Assembly (NCBI RefSeq): GCF_000284515.1
Contig: NC_017668.1
Location: 1,922,001 to 1,986,000, forward strand
Length of the DNA stretch: 64,000 nt
Source: Halobacillus halophilus DSM 2266
GTDB taxonomy: Bacteria; Bacillota; Bacilli; Bacillales; Halobacillaceae
Reading direction: 5' to 3'
The translations under genes were made by a program, and so were the position numbers. The notes under the pieces were generated by a model, which made no database searches, was not told the origin of the DNA, and worked only from the letters and a program-made list of their open reading frames with translations. The first letter of the stretch is position 1. The number at the start of each line of letters is the position of its first letter. This document shows positions 45,403 through 54,933 of this stretch, in pieces.

Positions 45403-46778
45403 GGTTCTAAGTCAATTGTTGGGGTAGGAGGCAAGCTCCTGCCCCTTAACCAACTTGAAAATTTCTTATATGTTTGTATTGATGATGAAGGAGGACCTTC
45501 AATCGAAGACGATCATATCTCCTGAAACCAAAGGCATTTCGTTTAATAACCTTCGTCTGATTGTTTAGTCCCTCCACGAATCCATTGCTATAATTGAAAG
45601 TAAAGCTATTCAAGATTTCTTTCTGCCAATTCTTCAAAGTATTAATCCCCTGCATAAACTCCCATACACCTGCTTTTTCTACCTGCTTATAGAAGTTATG
45701 TAACTCTTTCTTAACCTGAGACGGTTGTTCAACTCCAATGTTCTTCGCTCTCTCAAACCATTCTCTAAAAGATTCCTTCAATTCATAGGAGGTACGCATG
45801 TCTTCCGACATGCTTAGGTAGCGTTCTAGATGCCAGCGTTGCCTTTCCGTTAAGTTCTCTTCACGCTTATAAAAGACATGCTTTTTTCGCTTACACTGCT
45901 TCCTATCGTAATGATGAAATTCTTTCTGAACACGCCTTCTCACTCGTTCGAGAGCCCAGTAGATGTAGCGACAGAAGTGAAAACGATCAGCCACAATGAT
46001 AGGGCTGCCCAAGGCTTTTTGGACGGCCGATTTGAAGGCGTGACTCATATCCATAATCACCATCTCGACCTCCGATCCCTTCTCGCGAAGATAATCTCGC
46101 ACGGTATCCACGGAACGATCCGGAAGAATATCCAAGAGTTGACCGGTGTCTCCGTCGGCAATGACGACTTGGTACTTTCCTGCACTCGTATCTCCTTTGT
46201 ATTCATCAATCGCAATCACAGGCGGAAGGGTTTCCACCTTCTCCAACATAGGCATGGCCAACTCATCAAAGCGGCGCATAACTGTGGTTGGAGAAGTACG
46301 AAATAAGTCAGCTGTATCTTTGAAGTTCTTTCCCTGAATGACTCGAAGGCCTAAGGCCTGGTTCCACTCCTTCGAGTGACGCTGATACCGCTCAACCAGG
46401 TCGTTATCTTCAAAAAATCGTTTCCCGCACCTACAACGGTAACGACGTTTTCGGTAGAAGAGGGAGGTGGTACGTTCAAAGATTTTAAGGTGTTGGATTT
46501 TCTGTATTCTGTAGTCGTGGATGCGATCGGTCCATTCTCCGCAATCCTTACACCTGTGATTCTTTCTCGGCAATTCCACATGAAGATGAAATCCCCCTTC
46601 TACTTCTTCACTTTTCTTTATTATCGCCTTTTGTAGTCCTGGTATGGGCATGTTAGAATACACGTACACGCAACTCCTTTACTGCTTGTTTCTCGACAAT
46701 TCAAGTGTAGTAAAGATTGGAGCTTGCGTGTTTTTTTATACCAAATTTTTTATCTACCCCAACAAATATTCTAGAGCC
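45403..46778 (-). mobile_element. ISL3-family insertion sequence, complete
   Basis: A 1,376-bp element. The left end GGTTCTAAGTCAATTGTTGG continues GGTAG and matches the reversed right end GGCTCTAGAATATTTGTTGG, also continuing GGTAG, so the terminal inverted repeats span about 25 bp with few mismatches. Exact 8-bp direct repeats flank it, as expected of ISL3 elements. The only gene is an intact transposase. Ends, duplication and gene are all intact, so insertion is probably recent. Confidence 0.93.
45446..46669 (-). CDS. tnpA: ISL3 family transposase
   Basis: A 407-residue transposase. The N-terminal zinc finger (CKDCGEWT and RCRCGKRFF) and helix-turn-helix (DTADLFRTSPTTVMRRFDEL) are followed by the DDE domain: VIAIDEYKG, VIMDMSHAF with DRFHFCRY, and YSNGFVEGLNNQTKVIKR holding the Glu. 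No frameshift or stop is seen, so the enzyme should be active. It fills the element from end to end. Confidence 0.95.
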   Translation of the reverse strand: MYVYSNMPIPGLQKAIIKKSEEVEGGFHLHVELPRKNHRCKDCGEWTDRIHDYRIQKIQHLKIFERTTSLFYRKRRYRCRCGKRFFEDNDLVERYQRHSKEWNQALGLRVIQGKNFKDTADLFRTSPTTVMRRFDELAMPMLEKVETLPPVIAIDEYKGDTSAGKYQVVIADGDTGQLLDILPDRSVDTVRDYLREKGSEVEMVIMDMSHAFKSAVQKALGSPIIVADRFHFCRYIYWALERVRRRVQKEFHHYDRKQCKRKKHVFYKREENLTERQRWHLERYLSMSEDMRTSYELKESFREWFERAKNIGVEQPSQVKKELHNFYKQVEKAGVWEFMQGINTLKNWQKEILNSFTFNYSNGFVEGLNNQTKVIKRNAFGFRRYDRLRLKVLLHHQYKHIRNFQVG

Positions 46779-46786
46779 ACAAAAAT
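46779..46786 (+). repeat. Target-site duplication, right copy
   Basis: ACAAAAAT, identical to the left copy. Confidence 0.9.
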
Positions 46787-46803
46787 TTTAGATATTTTCA
46801 TAT

Positions 46804-46842
46804 AAAAAAAGCCTGTTATCCGTTATTGGATAACAGGCTTTA
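46804..46842. terminator. Strong intrinsic terminator
   Basis: AAAAGCCTGTTATCC and GGATAACAGGCTTT arms around a 6-base loop. On the minus strand it would end transcripts coming from the decayed region to its right. Confidence 0.85.
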
Positions 46843-46917
46843 GTAGTGAACAACTTAGGTGACCCAACCATGTAAGAATCATCCTAGATCCTACATATTT
46901 AATTAACTTGCTCATAC

Positions 46918-47137
46918 TCAGAAGAATGATTCTAAGGAGAATTCGTTTCCTTCTTCATCTTGGTTAAGTCCAATTTGTAAAAATGGTAACAGGTTGTTTC
47001 AACAGGTTGACTACCTCTTCAAAAAAGTCTCCTAACTGTCTTGAAGGGTCATGGTCTGACGAGTGAAACGCAGTGGCTTTAATCCACCCATAATTGAGCG
47101 CAGTTTCGGACTCGACCTTAGTTTGGGCTGATTGCAT
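46918..47137 (-). pseudogene. Possible decayed small gene or structured RNA
   Basis: On the minus strand an ATG opens about 57 codons (MQSAQTKVESETALNYGWIK...). Just before that frame ends, a second frame reads plausibly as LPFLQIGLNQDEEGNEF and stops after SLESFF. The junction holds AACCTGTTGAAAC followed by AACCTGTT, a 13-base tandem duplication that would cause such a shift. Alternatively, the stretch upstream is rich in short stems (GTGG-ATTAAAG-CCAC, AAGCGAACC region) and might be an RNA or transposon end. TATAAT near 47268 on that strand could be a promoter. No family recognised. Confidence 0.35.
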
Positions 47138-47334
47138 CCTTTACACAGGAAATGTGTTCCCTTTACTGTCAGTCTGAGTCAAGGTTCGCTTGGAAACGAA
47201 CTCGCGATGGTTGAGCCACCTAAATTGTTTAAGTTTTTTTCTTATCTTCTTTACACTTTTATTATACCACTACTTCAGTGATCTTGAAAAGGTAATTTGT
47301 GTCGTATTTGTTAACGTTTACATTAGCTTGAGAA

Positions 47335-47368
47335 AACGAAGCAGAATCCAGGCAGGAACCTGCTTCGC
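47335..47368 (-). terminator. Terminator of the pfl operon
   Basis: On the minus strand CGAAGCAG and CTGCTTCG pair, with TTTTCT following, directly after the pflA stop. Confidence 0.8.
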
Positions 47369-47371
47369 TGG

Positions 47372-48106
47372 TTAGTGAGAGATATGATTTAAAATCTGAC
47401 GAGCATGGGTCACGTGCTCTTGAGAGGGAGGTTCAATTCCGTCTAGCTTATATGACAGCCCTAGATCCCTCCATTTATAGACTCCCATAAGATGGTAAGG
47501 AAGAACTTCAACCTTTTCTACATTGGATAGTGTTTGAATGAAATCAGCTAAGCCATGTAAATATTCCTCCTGGTCATTAATTGTAGGGACCAGTACATGC
47601 CGAATCCAAACGGGTACTTGATTCTCAGATAAATAGGTGGCAAAATCCAGAATATGAGCGTTGGAAACCCCTGTTAAATCTTTGTGCCGTTCTTGGTGAA
47701 TATGTTTCAAGTCAAGCAGCACCAGGTCGGTATAGGTACGTACTTCATCCAGTTTCTTAAGAAAGTGGGGAGCACGATTAAAGCAGCCTCCTGAAGTATC
47801 AATGGCTGTATGAACATTCATCTTTTTCAACTCTTTAAATAGTTCGGCTAAAAAATCAATTTGAAGCAATGGTTCTCCTCCGCTCACTGTCACGCCTCCT
47901 CCGGTAGCCTTGAAAAAGGGGAGGAAATCCTTAATATCCTGAAGGATTTCCTGGACAGTCATTTCTTTTCCACTCCTTATCTTCCAGGTGTCAGGATTGT
48001 GACAGTACTGACATCTAAGCAGACAGCCTTGAGTGAAAATAATGTAACGGAGGCCGGGTCCATCAACAGCTCCACAAGTTTCTATAGAATGAATACGTCC
48101 TCTCAT
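47372..48106 (-). CDS. pflA: Pyruvate formate-lyase activating enzyme
   Basis: A 244-residue radical-SAM enzyme that installs the glycyl radical on PflB. The cluster motif is CLLRCQYCHNPDTW (CxxxCxxC), followed by GGGVTVSGGEPLLQ. Length is standard. It is the last gene of the pflB-adh-pflA operon, 31 bases after adh. AGGAGGCTGATCCC precedes the ATG. Confidence 0.94.
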   Translation of the reverse strand: MRGRIHSIETCGAVDGPGLRYIIFTQGCLLRCQYCHNPDTWKIRSGKEMTVQEILQDIKDFLPFFKATGGGVTVSGGEPLLQIDFLAELFKELKKMNVHTAIDTSGGCFNRAPHFLKKLDEVRTYTDLVLLDLKHIHQERHKDLTGVSNAHILDFATYLSENQVPVWIRHVLVPTINDQEEYLHGLADFIQTLSNVEKVEVLPYHLMGVYKWRDLGLSYKLDGIEPPSQEHVTHARQILNHISH

Positions 48107-48137
48107 GGGATCAGCCTCCTTTCCAGAAATGGGGTGG

Positions 48138-49172
48138 TTAATCGTTCACTAATACAATTCTTCCATTGATTTTACCTGCTTCAAGCTCAGCAAATATTTC
48201 ATTAATATCTTCTAATCTTTTTGTCTCAACGATAGTTTTTACTTTTCCTTCAGCTGCAAACTGTAAAGTCTCTTGTAAATCCTTTCTGGTTCCGACAATG
48301 GATCCTTCAATACTGACTCCATTTAACACCGTATCGAATATTGGAACTTCCATCGTTTCCGGAGGCAGTCCAACCGCTACGCATTTACCACCACGTTTAA
48401 CTGCCCTGTAGGCCTCACCGAAGGCTTGTTTAGAAACAGCCGTACAGATAGAAGCCTGGACGCCTCCGATTTCGCGTTGGATAAACTCTGCAGAGTTTTC
48501 AGTTAGCGGGTTAATGGTCCTATCTGCACCTAATTGTTGTGCCAATTCTAATTTTTCATCAAACGGATCAACGGCTATAACGTTAAATCCCATAGCCTTG
48601 GCGTATTGAACAGCTACATGTCCAAGGCCGCCAATTCCATAAATGGCTACCCAATCTCCAGGATTGGCATTTCCTACCTTTAAAGCCTTGTAAGTGGTCA
48701 CCCCTGCACAGAATAGAGGAGCAGCTTCAACGTAAGTTAAATTATCTGGAATTTTGACAATGTAATCTGCATGAGCGAGACAGTACTCAGCATAACTGCC
48801 ATTAACAGAATATCCTGCATTCTGTTGATCTTTACAAAGTGTTTCGCGTCCTGAAAGGCAGTATTCACAGTGTCCGCATGCGGAATAAAGCCACGGAATA
48901 CCTACCCGATCGCCAACTTTTACATGGGTGACACCGGGGCCGGCCTCTACAATCTCACCGACGCCTTCATGGCCGGGGATTAAAGGAAGGTTAGGCTTTA
49001 CTGGCCAATCTCCATGGGCTGCATGTAAGTCTGTATGACATACTCCACTGGCTTTAACTTTCACCAGTACTTGGCCATGTTCGACTTTTGGTACAGGTAC
49101 ATCCTGCATTTCTAAATCTTGTTTAAAATCATGCACAACAGCTGCCTTCATTGTATGGTTGAAGTGGGGCAT
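48138..49172 (-). CDS. adhA: Zinc-dependent alcohol dehydrogenase
   Basis: A 344-residue medium-chain dehydrogenase. The catalytic zinc site starts at [14 protein letters not shown], with HEGVG next. The structural zinc Cys set is in [16 protein letters not shown], and the NAD motif is [15 protein letters not shown]. It is close in character to AdhP/AdhA ethanol dehydrogenases. AAGGAGGAACCAAA precedes the ATG. Its place between pflB and pflA suggests it reoxidises NADH by making ethanol during anaerobic growth. Confidence 0.93.
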   Translation of the reverse strand: MPHFNHTMKAAVVHDFKQDLEMQDVPVPKVEHGQVLVKVKASGVCHTDLHAAHGDWPVKPNLPLIPGHEGVGEIVEAGPGVTHVKVGDRVGIPWLYSACGHCEYCLSGRETLCKDQQNAGYSVNGSYAEYCLAHADYIVKIPDNLTYVEAAPLFCAGVTTYKALKVGNANPGDWVAIYGIGGLGHVAVQYAKAMGFNVIAVDPFDEKLELAQQLGADRTINPLTENSAEFIQREIGGVQASICTAVSKQAFGEAYRAVKRGGKCVAVGLPPETMEVPIFDTVLNGVSIEGSIVGTRKDLQETLQFAAEGKVKTIVETKRLEDINEIFAELEAGKINGRIVLVND

Positions 49173-49207
49173 TTTGGTTCCTCCTTATGAGCTCATTCAC
49201 ATTATTT

Positions 49208-51460
49208 TTATAAGCTGTTATGAAAAGTGCGGGAGATAACATCCTGCTGCTGCTCCCGAGTTAGTTTGATAAAGTTGACAGCATATCCCGAAACGCGAAC
49301 GGTAAGCTGTGGATATAGTTCAGGATGATCCATCGCATCCATAAGCGTTTCCTTATTAAAGACGTTCACGTTTAAATGATGGCCACCTTTTATGATATAA
49401 CCGTCAAGCAAGCCTGCGAGATTAGAGTATTGTGTGTCTTCTTCTTTTCCTAAAGCATGAGGGACAATAGAAAATGTATTAGAAATACCATCGAGCGCAT
49501 ATTCAAACGGAAGCTTTGCGACTGAGCTTAAAGAAGCAAGTGATCCGTGAGAATCCCGGCCGTGAAGAGGGTTTGCTCCTGGAGCAAAGGGTTCGCCTGC
49601 TTTGCGACCGTCTGGTGTACTTCCGGTCAGTTTACCGTAAACGACATTGGAAGTAATGGTTAAGATGGACTGAGTCGGTTCAGCTTTTCTATATGTGTGA
49701 TGAGTTTTAATTTTATTCATAAACTGCTTTGTTAGACTTACGGCAATTTGATCAACCCGGTCATCATTATTTCCATATTGGGGATAGTCCCCTTCGACAA
49801 CATAATCGACTGCCACTCCTTGTTCATCGCGTATCACTTTTACTTTTGAGTATTTAATTGCACTTAAAGCATCAGCTACTACGGATAAACCTGCGATACC
49901 GCAAGCCATTGTACGGTGGACATCACGGTCATGAAGCGCCATTTCGATACGTTCGTAGCTGTATTTATCATGCATGTAGTGAATAACATTCAACGTGTTT
50001 ACATAAAGACCTCCTAACCATTCAAGTATGTTATTGAACCTTGACATTACTTCATCATAATCCAAGTACTCTGTAGTGATCGGTTTGTAAGGAGGGGCAA
50101 CTTGGATTTTTAACCGTTCATCGATCCCACCGTTAATGGCATAAAGCAGGGCTTTAGCAAGATTTGCCCGGGCTCCGAAAAATTGCATTTGCTTGCCAAT
50201 TGCCATCGGGGACACACAACAGGCAATGCCGTAATCGTCACCATACCGTTCTCTCATTACATCGTCATTTTCATATTGAATAGAACTCGTCTGAATCGAC
50301 ATTTTTGCACAGTATTTTTTAAAGTGTTCTGGCAGTCTTACTGACCACAGGACAGTTAAATTCGGTTCAGGTGCCGCTCCTAAATTAGTTAACGTATGGA
50401 GAAATCGATAAGAATTTTTAGTAACCAGAGGCCGTCCATCAAGCGTAACCCCCGCTAATGATTCGGTTACCCAGGTCGGATCTCCGCTAAATAATTCATT
50501 ATACTCAGGAGTTCTCGAAAACTTCACAAGCCGGAGTTTCATTATAAAATGGTCTACGAGTTCCTGGGCTTCTTGTTCAGTTAAGAGACCTTCCTCTAAG
50601 TCTCTTTCAATATAGATATCAAGAAAAGTAGATACACGTCCCAGACTCATAGCTGCACCGTTTTGTTCTTTAATCGCTGCTAGATATCCTAGATACAACC
50701 ATTGGAAAGCTTCTTGAGCGTTCTCAGCAGGGCGTGATATATCGAAACCATAGGCGGATCCTAGTTGTTTTAACTCCTTAAGCGCTCTAATCTGCTCACT
50801 TGTTTCTTCGCGATCACGAATGATTTCTTCGGTCATAGTGTTTCCCATCAGTAGTAAATCCTGTTTTTTGCCTGCAATAAGACGGTCAACACCATAAAGA
50901 GCCACTCTCCGGTAATCCCCTATAATTCTCCCACGCCCATATGAATCAGGGAGACCAGTAACGATTCCAGCTTTCCTTGCAAGTTTCATTTCAGGGGTAT
51001 AGGCATCAAAAACGCCTTGATTATGTGTTTTCCGATACGTGGTGAAAATGGTTTCTACTTCTTTATCCAACTGAAAACCATAAGATTCTGCTGCTGCGGA
51101 AGCCATTCGAATTCCGCCATAAGGCTGTAACGAACGTTTAAAAGGAGCGTCTGTTTGAAGACCTGTCACTTTCTCTACGGATTTATTTAAGTAACCAGGT
51201 CCATGGGAGGTAATGGAAGATACGATTGAAGTGTCTAAATCTAAGACGCCGCCATTTTCTCTTTCCAGTTTTGCTAAGTCCAATACTTGATCCCATAAAC
51301 TTATCGTATCTGCTGTCGGCTCTGTTAAAAACTTCTCATTTCCCTCATAGAGAGCAAAATTCTTCATTATAAAATCACGTACATTAATTTCATCCTGCCA
51401 CTTGCCAACTTGAAAACTGTGCCATGGATCTCCTTTTTTCCTATCAAAGAGAATCTTCAT
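49208..51460 (-). CDS. pflB: Formate acetyltransferase (pyruvate formate-lyase)
   Basis: A 750-residue glycyl-radical enzyme converting pyruvate and CoA to acetyl-CoA and formate. The active-site Cys pair is in [13 protein letters not shown] and the radical Gly is in RVSGYAV near residue 725. Length fits PflB. AAAGGTGGTTAC precedes the ATG. It heads a three-gene operon with adh and pflA. No formate transporter or adhE lies here. Upstream I could not find a convincing Rex or Fnr box. Confidence 0.96.
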   Translation of the reverse strand: MKILFDRKKGDPWHSFQVGKWQDEINVRDFIMKNFALYEGNEKFLTEPTADTISLWDQVLDLAKLERENGGVLDLDTSIVSSITSHGPGYLNKSVEKVTGLQTDAPFKRSLQPYGGIRMASAAAESYGFQLDKEVETIFTTYRKTHNQGVFDAYTPEMKLARKAGIVTGLPDSYGRGRIIGDYRRVALYGVDRLIAGKKQDLLLMGNTMTEEIIRDREETSEQIRALKELKQLGSAYGFDISRPAENAQEAFQWLYLGYLAAIKEQNGAAMSLGRVSTFLDIYIERDLEEGLLTEQEAQELVDHFIMKLRLVKFSRTPEYNELFSGDPTWVTESLAGVTLDGRPLVTKNSYRFLHTLTNLGAAPEPNLTVLWSVRLPEHFKKYCAKMSIQTSSIQYENDDVMRERYGDDYGIACCVSPMAIGKQMQFFGARANLAKALLYAINGGIDERLKIQVAPPYKPITTEYLDYDEVMSRFNNILEWLGGLYVNTLNVIHYMHDKYSYERIEMALHDRDVHRTMACGIAGLSVVADALSAIKYSKVKVIRDEQGVAVDYVVEGDYPQYGNNDDRVDQIAVSLTKQFMNKIKTHHTYRKAEPTQSILTITSNVVYGKLTGSTPDGRKAGEPFAPGANPLHGRDSHGSLASLSSVAKLPFEYALDGISNTFSIVPHALGKEEDTQYSNLAGLLDGYIIKGGHHLNVNVFNKETLMDAMDHPELYPQLTVRVSGYAVNFIKLTREQQQDVISRTFHNSL

Positions 51461-51567
51461 TTCAAGTAACCACCTTTCTAATTAGAAATTACATAATAGT
51501 GGTGAAATATACTTGTGCAATGGTGAGCAATCACTTTCTTACTTTGATTATATACCAACTAATTCCA

Positions 51568-51717
51568 TTAAGAATCTTTTTTTGCAAACGTTCTCAAAAT
51601 GTTCAATTCTATTTCTGAAGGAGCAGAAGGAATAGGTCCAAGCGAATTTTCTGAAACAGAAAAAGTTAATCCTTTATAATGAAGCTGGACGTCAACCGAT
51701 GTTTTGGAAACAATCAT
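51568..51717 (-). CDS. Doubtful small protein
   Basis: A 49-residue reading frame (VDVQLHYKGLTFSVSENSLG and on) has protein-like composition and lies alone between pflB and the GrpB gene. There is no ribosome site before the ATG. It may be real or chance. Confidence 0.25.
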   Translation of the reverse strand: MIVSKTSVDVQLHYKGLTFSVSENSLGPIPSAPSEIELNILRTFAKKDS

Positions 51718-51747
51718 GTATATACATAGAAATGGAGGGATGGTCTG

Positions 51748-52263
51748 ATGAGGAGGGTGCAAGTCAACTTATATGATGAAACATGGCCTCTCAGATATGA
51801 AGCAGAAAGAAAAAAATTAGAGCGGATCTTTCAATCTGAAGTAATCGATATTTTTCATATCGGCAGTACGTCTGTTGCAGGTCTAAAAGCGAAGCCTGTT
51901 ATTGACATAATGCTGATCGTTAAAGATATAGAACGGGTTGACCAGCGTAATCAACAAATGAGAATGATAAATTACGAGCCCAAGGGAGAGCACGGAATGA
52001 TAGGCCGTAGATTTTTTCAAAAAGGAGGGAATCAGCGAACGCATCATGTGCATGTGTTTGAGCAGGGAGACTCGAATGTTACCCGTCACCTTGCATTTCG
52101 AGATTATCTTTGCTCTCATTCAGAAGTAAGAAAAGAGTATGGAAACTTAAAGCACCGTTTAGCCATGCAGTTTCCTAATGATTTCGATTCATATATAGAA
52201 GGTAAATCACAATTTGTGAGCGAGATAGAAAAGAAAGCTATGAAATGGTGTGAGTCTCACTAA
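51748..52263 (+). CDS. GrpB/UPF0157 family nucleotidyltransferase-like protein
   Basis: A 171-residue protein of the nucleotidyltransferase superfamily. IFHIGSTSVAGLKAKPVIDIMLIV holds the GS...D-x-D-like core, split here as HIGSTSVAGL and KPVIDIML; THHVHVFEQG is the conserved His motif and LAFRDYL follows. The GrpB family has no settled role; some members are fused to CoaE (dephospho-CoA kinase). GGAGGGATGG precedes the ATG. Confidence 0.88.
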   Translation: MRRVQVNLYDETWPLRYEAERKKLERIFQSEVIDIFHIGSTSVAGLKAKPVIDIMLIVKDIERVDQRNQQMRMINYEPKGEHGMIGRRFFQKGGNQRTHHVHVFEQGDSNVTRHLAFRDYLCSHSEVRKEYGNLKHRLAMQFPNDFDSYIEGKSQFVSEIEKKAMKWCESH

Positions 52264-52354
52264 TTTGAATGACAATTCTATAGCAGTGGTAGGAGTTTAT
52301 TTATGATCCCATTAAGGAAAACAATTAAAGATACCGCAATATCCCCAATGAGGA

Positions 52355-53131
52355 GTGATCTACATTAATTTATTTTCAAATCAAGGAAAAGTAGCAATCG
52401 TAACAGGTGGAGGAAGCGGCATTGGCTGGGTAATGGCTGAGACGCTAGCCGAAAGCAGCGCCGTTGTTGTTCTGCTCGGAAGAACGAAAGAGAAATTAGA
52501 AAAAGCGGCAAGTAAAATAGAAGAGAAAACCGGGGTTCGTACAGACTTAATGGTCTGCGATGTGACGGATAATGAATCGATTAAAATGACAATAGAGAAA
52601 ATACATAAGGAGTACGGTCAGATTGACATCTTAGTAAATAATGCCGGCACCACCTCACAGGGAACGGTTCATACACTTAGTGAAAATGATTGGAATCATG
52701 TGATGGATACGAATTTGAAGTCAGTATTCTTCATGAGTCAGGCCGTTGTTCCTTATATGAAAGAACAAGAGTATGGTCGGATTATTAATACGGCCTCTGT
52801 AGCCGGCGATGTGAGTTTGTATTTCAGTTCTGTCTACGGAACTAGTAAAGCAGGCGTAATTCACCTGACCAAACAACTGGCTGGTGAATTAGCGGGGAGT
52901 AACATTACAGTGAATGCGATTAGCCCCTGGTTCTTCAAAACAGATTTTAATCGTGAAAAATTGGAGAATGATGAATTTAGATCTATGATTGAAAACAGGA
53001 CTCCTATGAAGCGACTCGGTCAGTTAGAGGAACTCAAGACATCAATTCTCTACTTTGCTTCAAGAGGATCCAGTTATACGACAGGCCAGAATATGTTTAT
53101 CGATGGAGGCATGACGACCTTCGGCTTGTAA
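52355..53131 (+). CDS. Short-chain dehydrogenase/reductase (SDR), FabG-like
   Basis: A roughly 258-residue NAD(P)-dependent oxidoreductase: VTGGGSGIG cofactor motif, NNAG, Ser in NTASVAG, YGTSK and the C-terminal FIDGGMTTF. The start is unclear. The GTG used here overlaps the AGGAG ribosome site. The best-spaced codon is an ATT at 52364 (8 bases), which would be a rare start; no in-phase ATG exists nearby. Substrate unknown; related enzymes act on gluconate or 3-oxoacyl substrates. Confidence 0.82.
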   Translation: MIYINLFSNQGKVAIVTGGGSGIGWVMAETLAESSAVVVLLGRTKEKLEKAASKIEEKTGVRTDLMVCDVTDNESIKMTIEKIHKEYGQIDILVNNAGTTSQGTVHTLSENDWNHVMDTNLKSVFFMSQAVVPYMKEQEYGRIINTASVAGDVSLYFSSVYGTSKAGVIHLTKQLAGELAGSNITVNAISPWFFKTDFNREKLENDEFRSMIENRTPMKRLGQLEELKTSILYFASRGSSYTTGQNMFIDGGMTTFGL

Positions 53132-53147
53132 AATTCTGTTTTCATAG

Positions 53148-53179
53148 AACTGGAAGGATTACTATCCTTCCAGTTTTTT
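53148..53179 (+). terminator. Terminator after the second SDR gene
   Basis: AACTGGAAGGAT and ATCCTTCCAGTT arms with six T. Confidence 0.93.
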
Positions 53180-53289
53180 GACGTCCTTAAAAAGAATGGA
53201 AAATATAAAATGTTTGAGGTAAAATAAATTCATGTTAGAAAATTCTGACATTAATTTCATAACTAACCAAATAAGGGAGGAAGCAGAGT

Positions 53290-54596
53290 ATGGGTTTACG
53301 TATGTTTACATGCGTGGCGGTTTTTTTCGTGGTTTTATTTGGGTTTTACGGAGAGAGTTCAGAGGCAGCAGAAAGTACGAGCTACTTTGTAGATAAGGAA
53401 AAACTGCCATTTGATGCACCTAGTGGGATAGAAACAGATAGGTATTGGGGTGTACATAGGGGAGCAGGTTATAGAATTGAAGTCCCTGAAAAATGGAATG
53501 GGGAGCTTGTTCTTTACGCTCATGGGTATCGAAATGCAGAGGTTAAAGAGTTAACGGTAGATAATCCAGAAAATTTAAGGAAATACCTTCTGGAAAAAGG
53601 GTATGCGTGGGGGCGTCCAGCTATAGCACCAATGGTTATGATGTGAAACAAGGAGTCATAGACACCCATGCTCTTGGAAAGTTCTTCAACGGAAAAATCG
53701 CGAAGCCGAAGCGCACTTATATAGTGGGGCATTCTATGGGGGGACATATTACAGGGGTTCTAATTGAACAATTTCGCAATGAATATGATGGAGCCATGAC
53801 TATGTGCGGTGTGATGGGGGATAACGAATTATTTGACTTTTTTGCAGATTTTAATCTTGCTTCCCAGGTTCTAGCAGGAATCGACCCTATTTTCCCAGCG
53901 GGAGAAAACTATCAAACCACTGTAGTTCCTAAAATAAAACAAGCGATCGGGCTTAATACAGGCGTACTGACTTCAGAAGGAGAAATGCTTCAAGATCTAA
54001 CGATGTATTTATCAGGCGGTGAGCGGCCCTTGTTCGATCTTGCGTTTTCAAGCTGGAATAATTTTCTATTTACCCTATACCGATCGGACTTCTCCTATGG
54101 AACACCAGGCAATATCATCGATAACACAGATTCTATCTACCAACTTGATTCCAATTCAGAATTATCGGTGGAAGAGATGTACTTAGCTGAGAAGATACCT
54201 GAGATTACTGCTGACCCTCAAGCTCGAAATAAGAATGGGCTTTCAAAAATACCTAGAATATCAGGGGAACTTCATCAGCCTGTACTTACACTTCATACTT
54301 TAGGTGATCTATTTGTACCTTTCTCTATGGAACAGTTATATGCTGAGAAAGTAGCTGCAAATGGAGATTCAGATTTACTTGTCAGCAGGGCTGTTCGAGC
54401 TGTAGGTCACTGCGAGTTTACTCCCGCAGAAGAAACAGAAGCTTTTGCTGATTTAACAGATTGGGTTGAAAACGGAATAAGACCTGAAGGTGATGCTATA
54501 TTGGATCCGGAAGTGGTTAGTCAGGCTGATTTTGGAATAAAGTTTACGAATCCTATACGTATGTATGATCCGCTATTCTCATTAAATGAAGAATAA
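53290..54596 (+). pseudogene. Secreted alpha/beta hydrolase, frameshifted at a G-run
   Basis: The first frame codes a signal peptide (about 1-29, ending SSEAAE) and the hydrolase N-terminus with the oxyanion-type YAHGYRN, up to GYAWGRP, then soon stops at 53646. The second frame continues with GASSYSTNGYDVKQGV and holds the nucleophile elbow GHSMGG and the C-terminal catalytic His in VGHCEF. One extra G in the GGGGG run near 53609-53613 would restore one protein of about 435 residues. So the gene is either recently inactivated, phase-variable, or miscalled. RBS GGGAGGAAG. A terminator follows. Confidence 0.85.
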
Positions 54597-54600
54597 TTTC

Positions 54601-54634
54601 AAAAAACAGTCAGCATAATGCTGACTGTTTTTTT
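54601..54634. terminator. Terminator after hydrolase gene
   Basis: AAAAAACAGTCAGCAT and ATGCTGACTGTTTTTTT arms. Confidence 0.93.
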
Positions 54635-54652
54635 ATCGATAGAGAATGATGT

Positions 54653-54790
54653 TTAGTTCTCATTATCCATGTTCCTTAAATCTGAAAGACCTTTTTTATC
54701 TCTGGATCCTCGACCATTCATCACGCTGTATGCTGCAAAACCAATACCAATTGAACCGGCCAGCGGCCACCATTGTACATTTCTTCTCAT
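54653..54790 (-). CDS. Small membrane protein, DUF3918/YrzQ-like
   Basis: A 45-residue protein (MRRNVQWWPLAGSIGIGFAA start) with one short helix and a polar tail. The RRNxxWWP...G pattern recalls DUF3918 proteins of Bacillaceae; the match is from memory. AGGGGAGA lies 10 bases before the ATG. It is easily missed because of its size. Function unknown. Confidence 0.65.
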   Translation of the reverse strand: MRRNVQWWPLAGSIGIGFAAYSVMNGRGSRDKKGLSDLRNMDNEN

Positions 54791-54933
54791 TAAACTCAAC
54801 TCTCCCCTTTAACACTTGGCTTTTCAAGCCTTTCCTATTATGAATAGGGCAGGCTTGACTTATGTGTGGGAACTTTTCTCATACCCAAGGAGAGATATTG
54901 AATCCATGAACACGTTGTACAAAAAATCTGTGC

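Noticed and set aside
46850-47250. IS200/IS605-type transposon end with an omega-RNA-like segment
   Set aside because: GGGTGGATTAAAGCCAC and nearby stems are suggestive, but there is no TnpA or TnpB gene fragment and I cannot verify similarity.
51485-51540. Possible Rex or Fnr site upstream of pflB (TGGTGAAATATACTTGTGCA)
   Set aside because: Only one half-site resembles the Rex consensus and the arms are not properly inverted.
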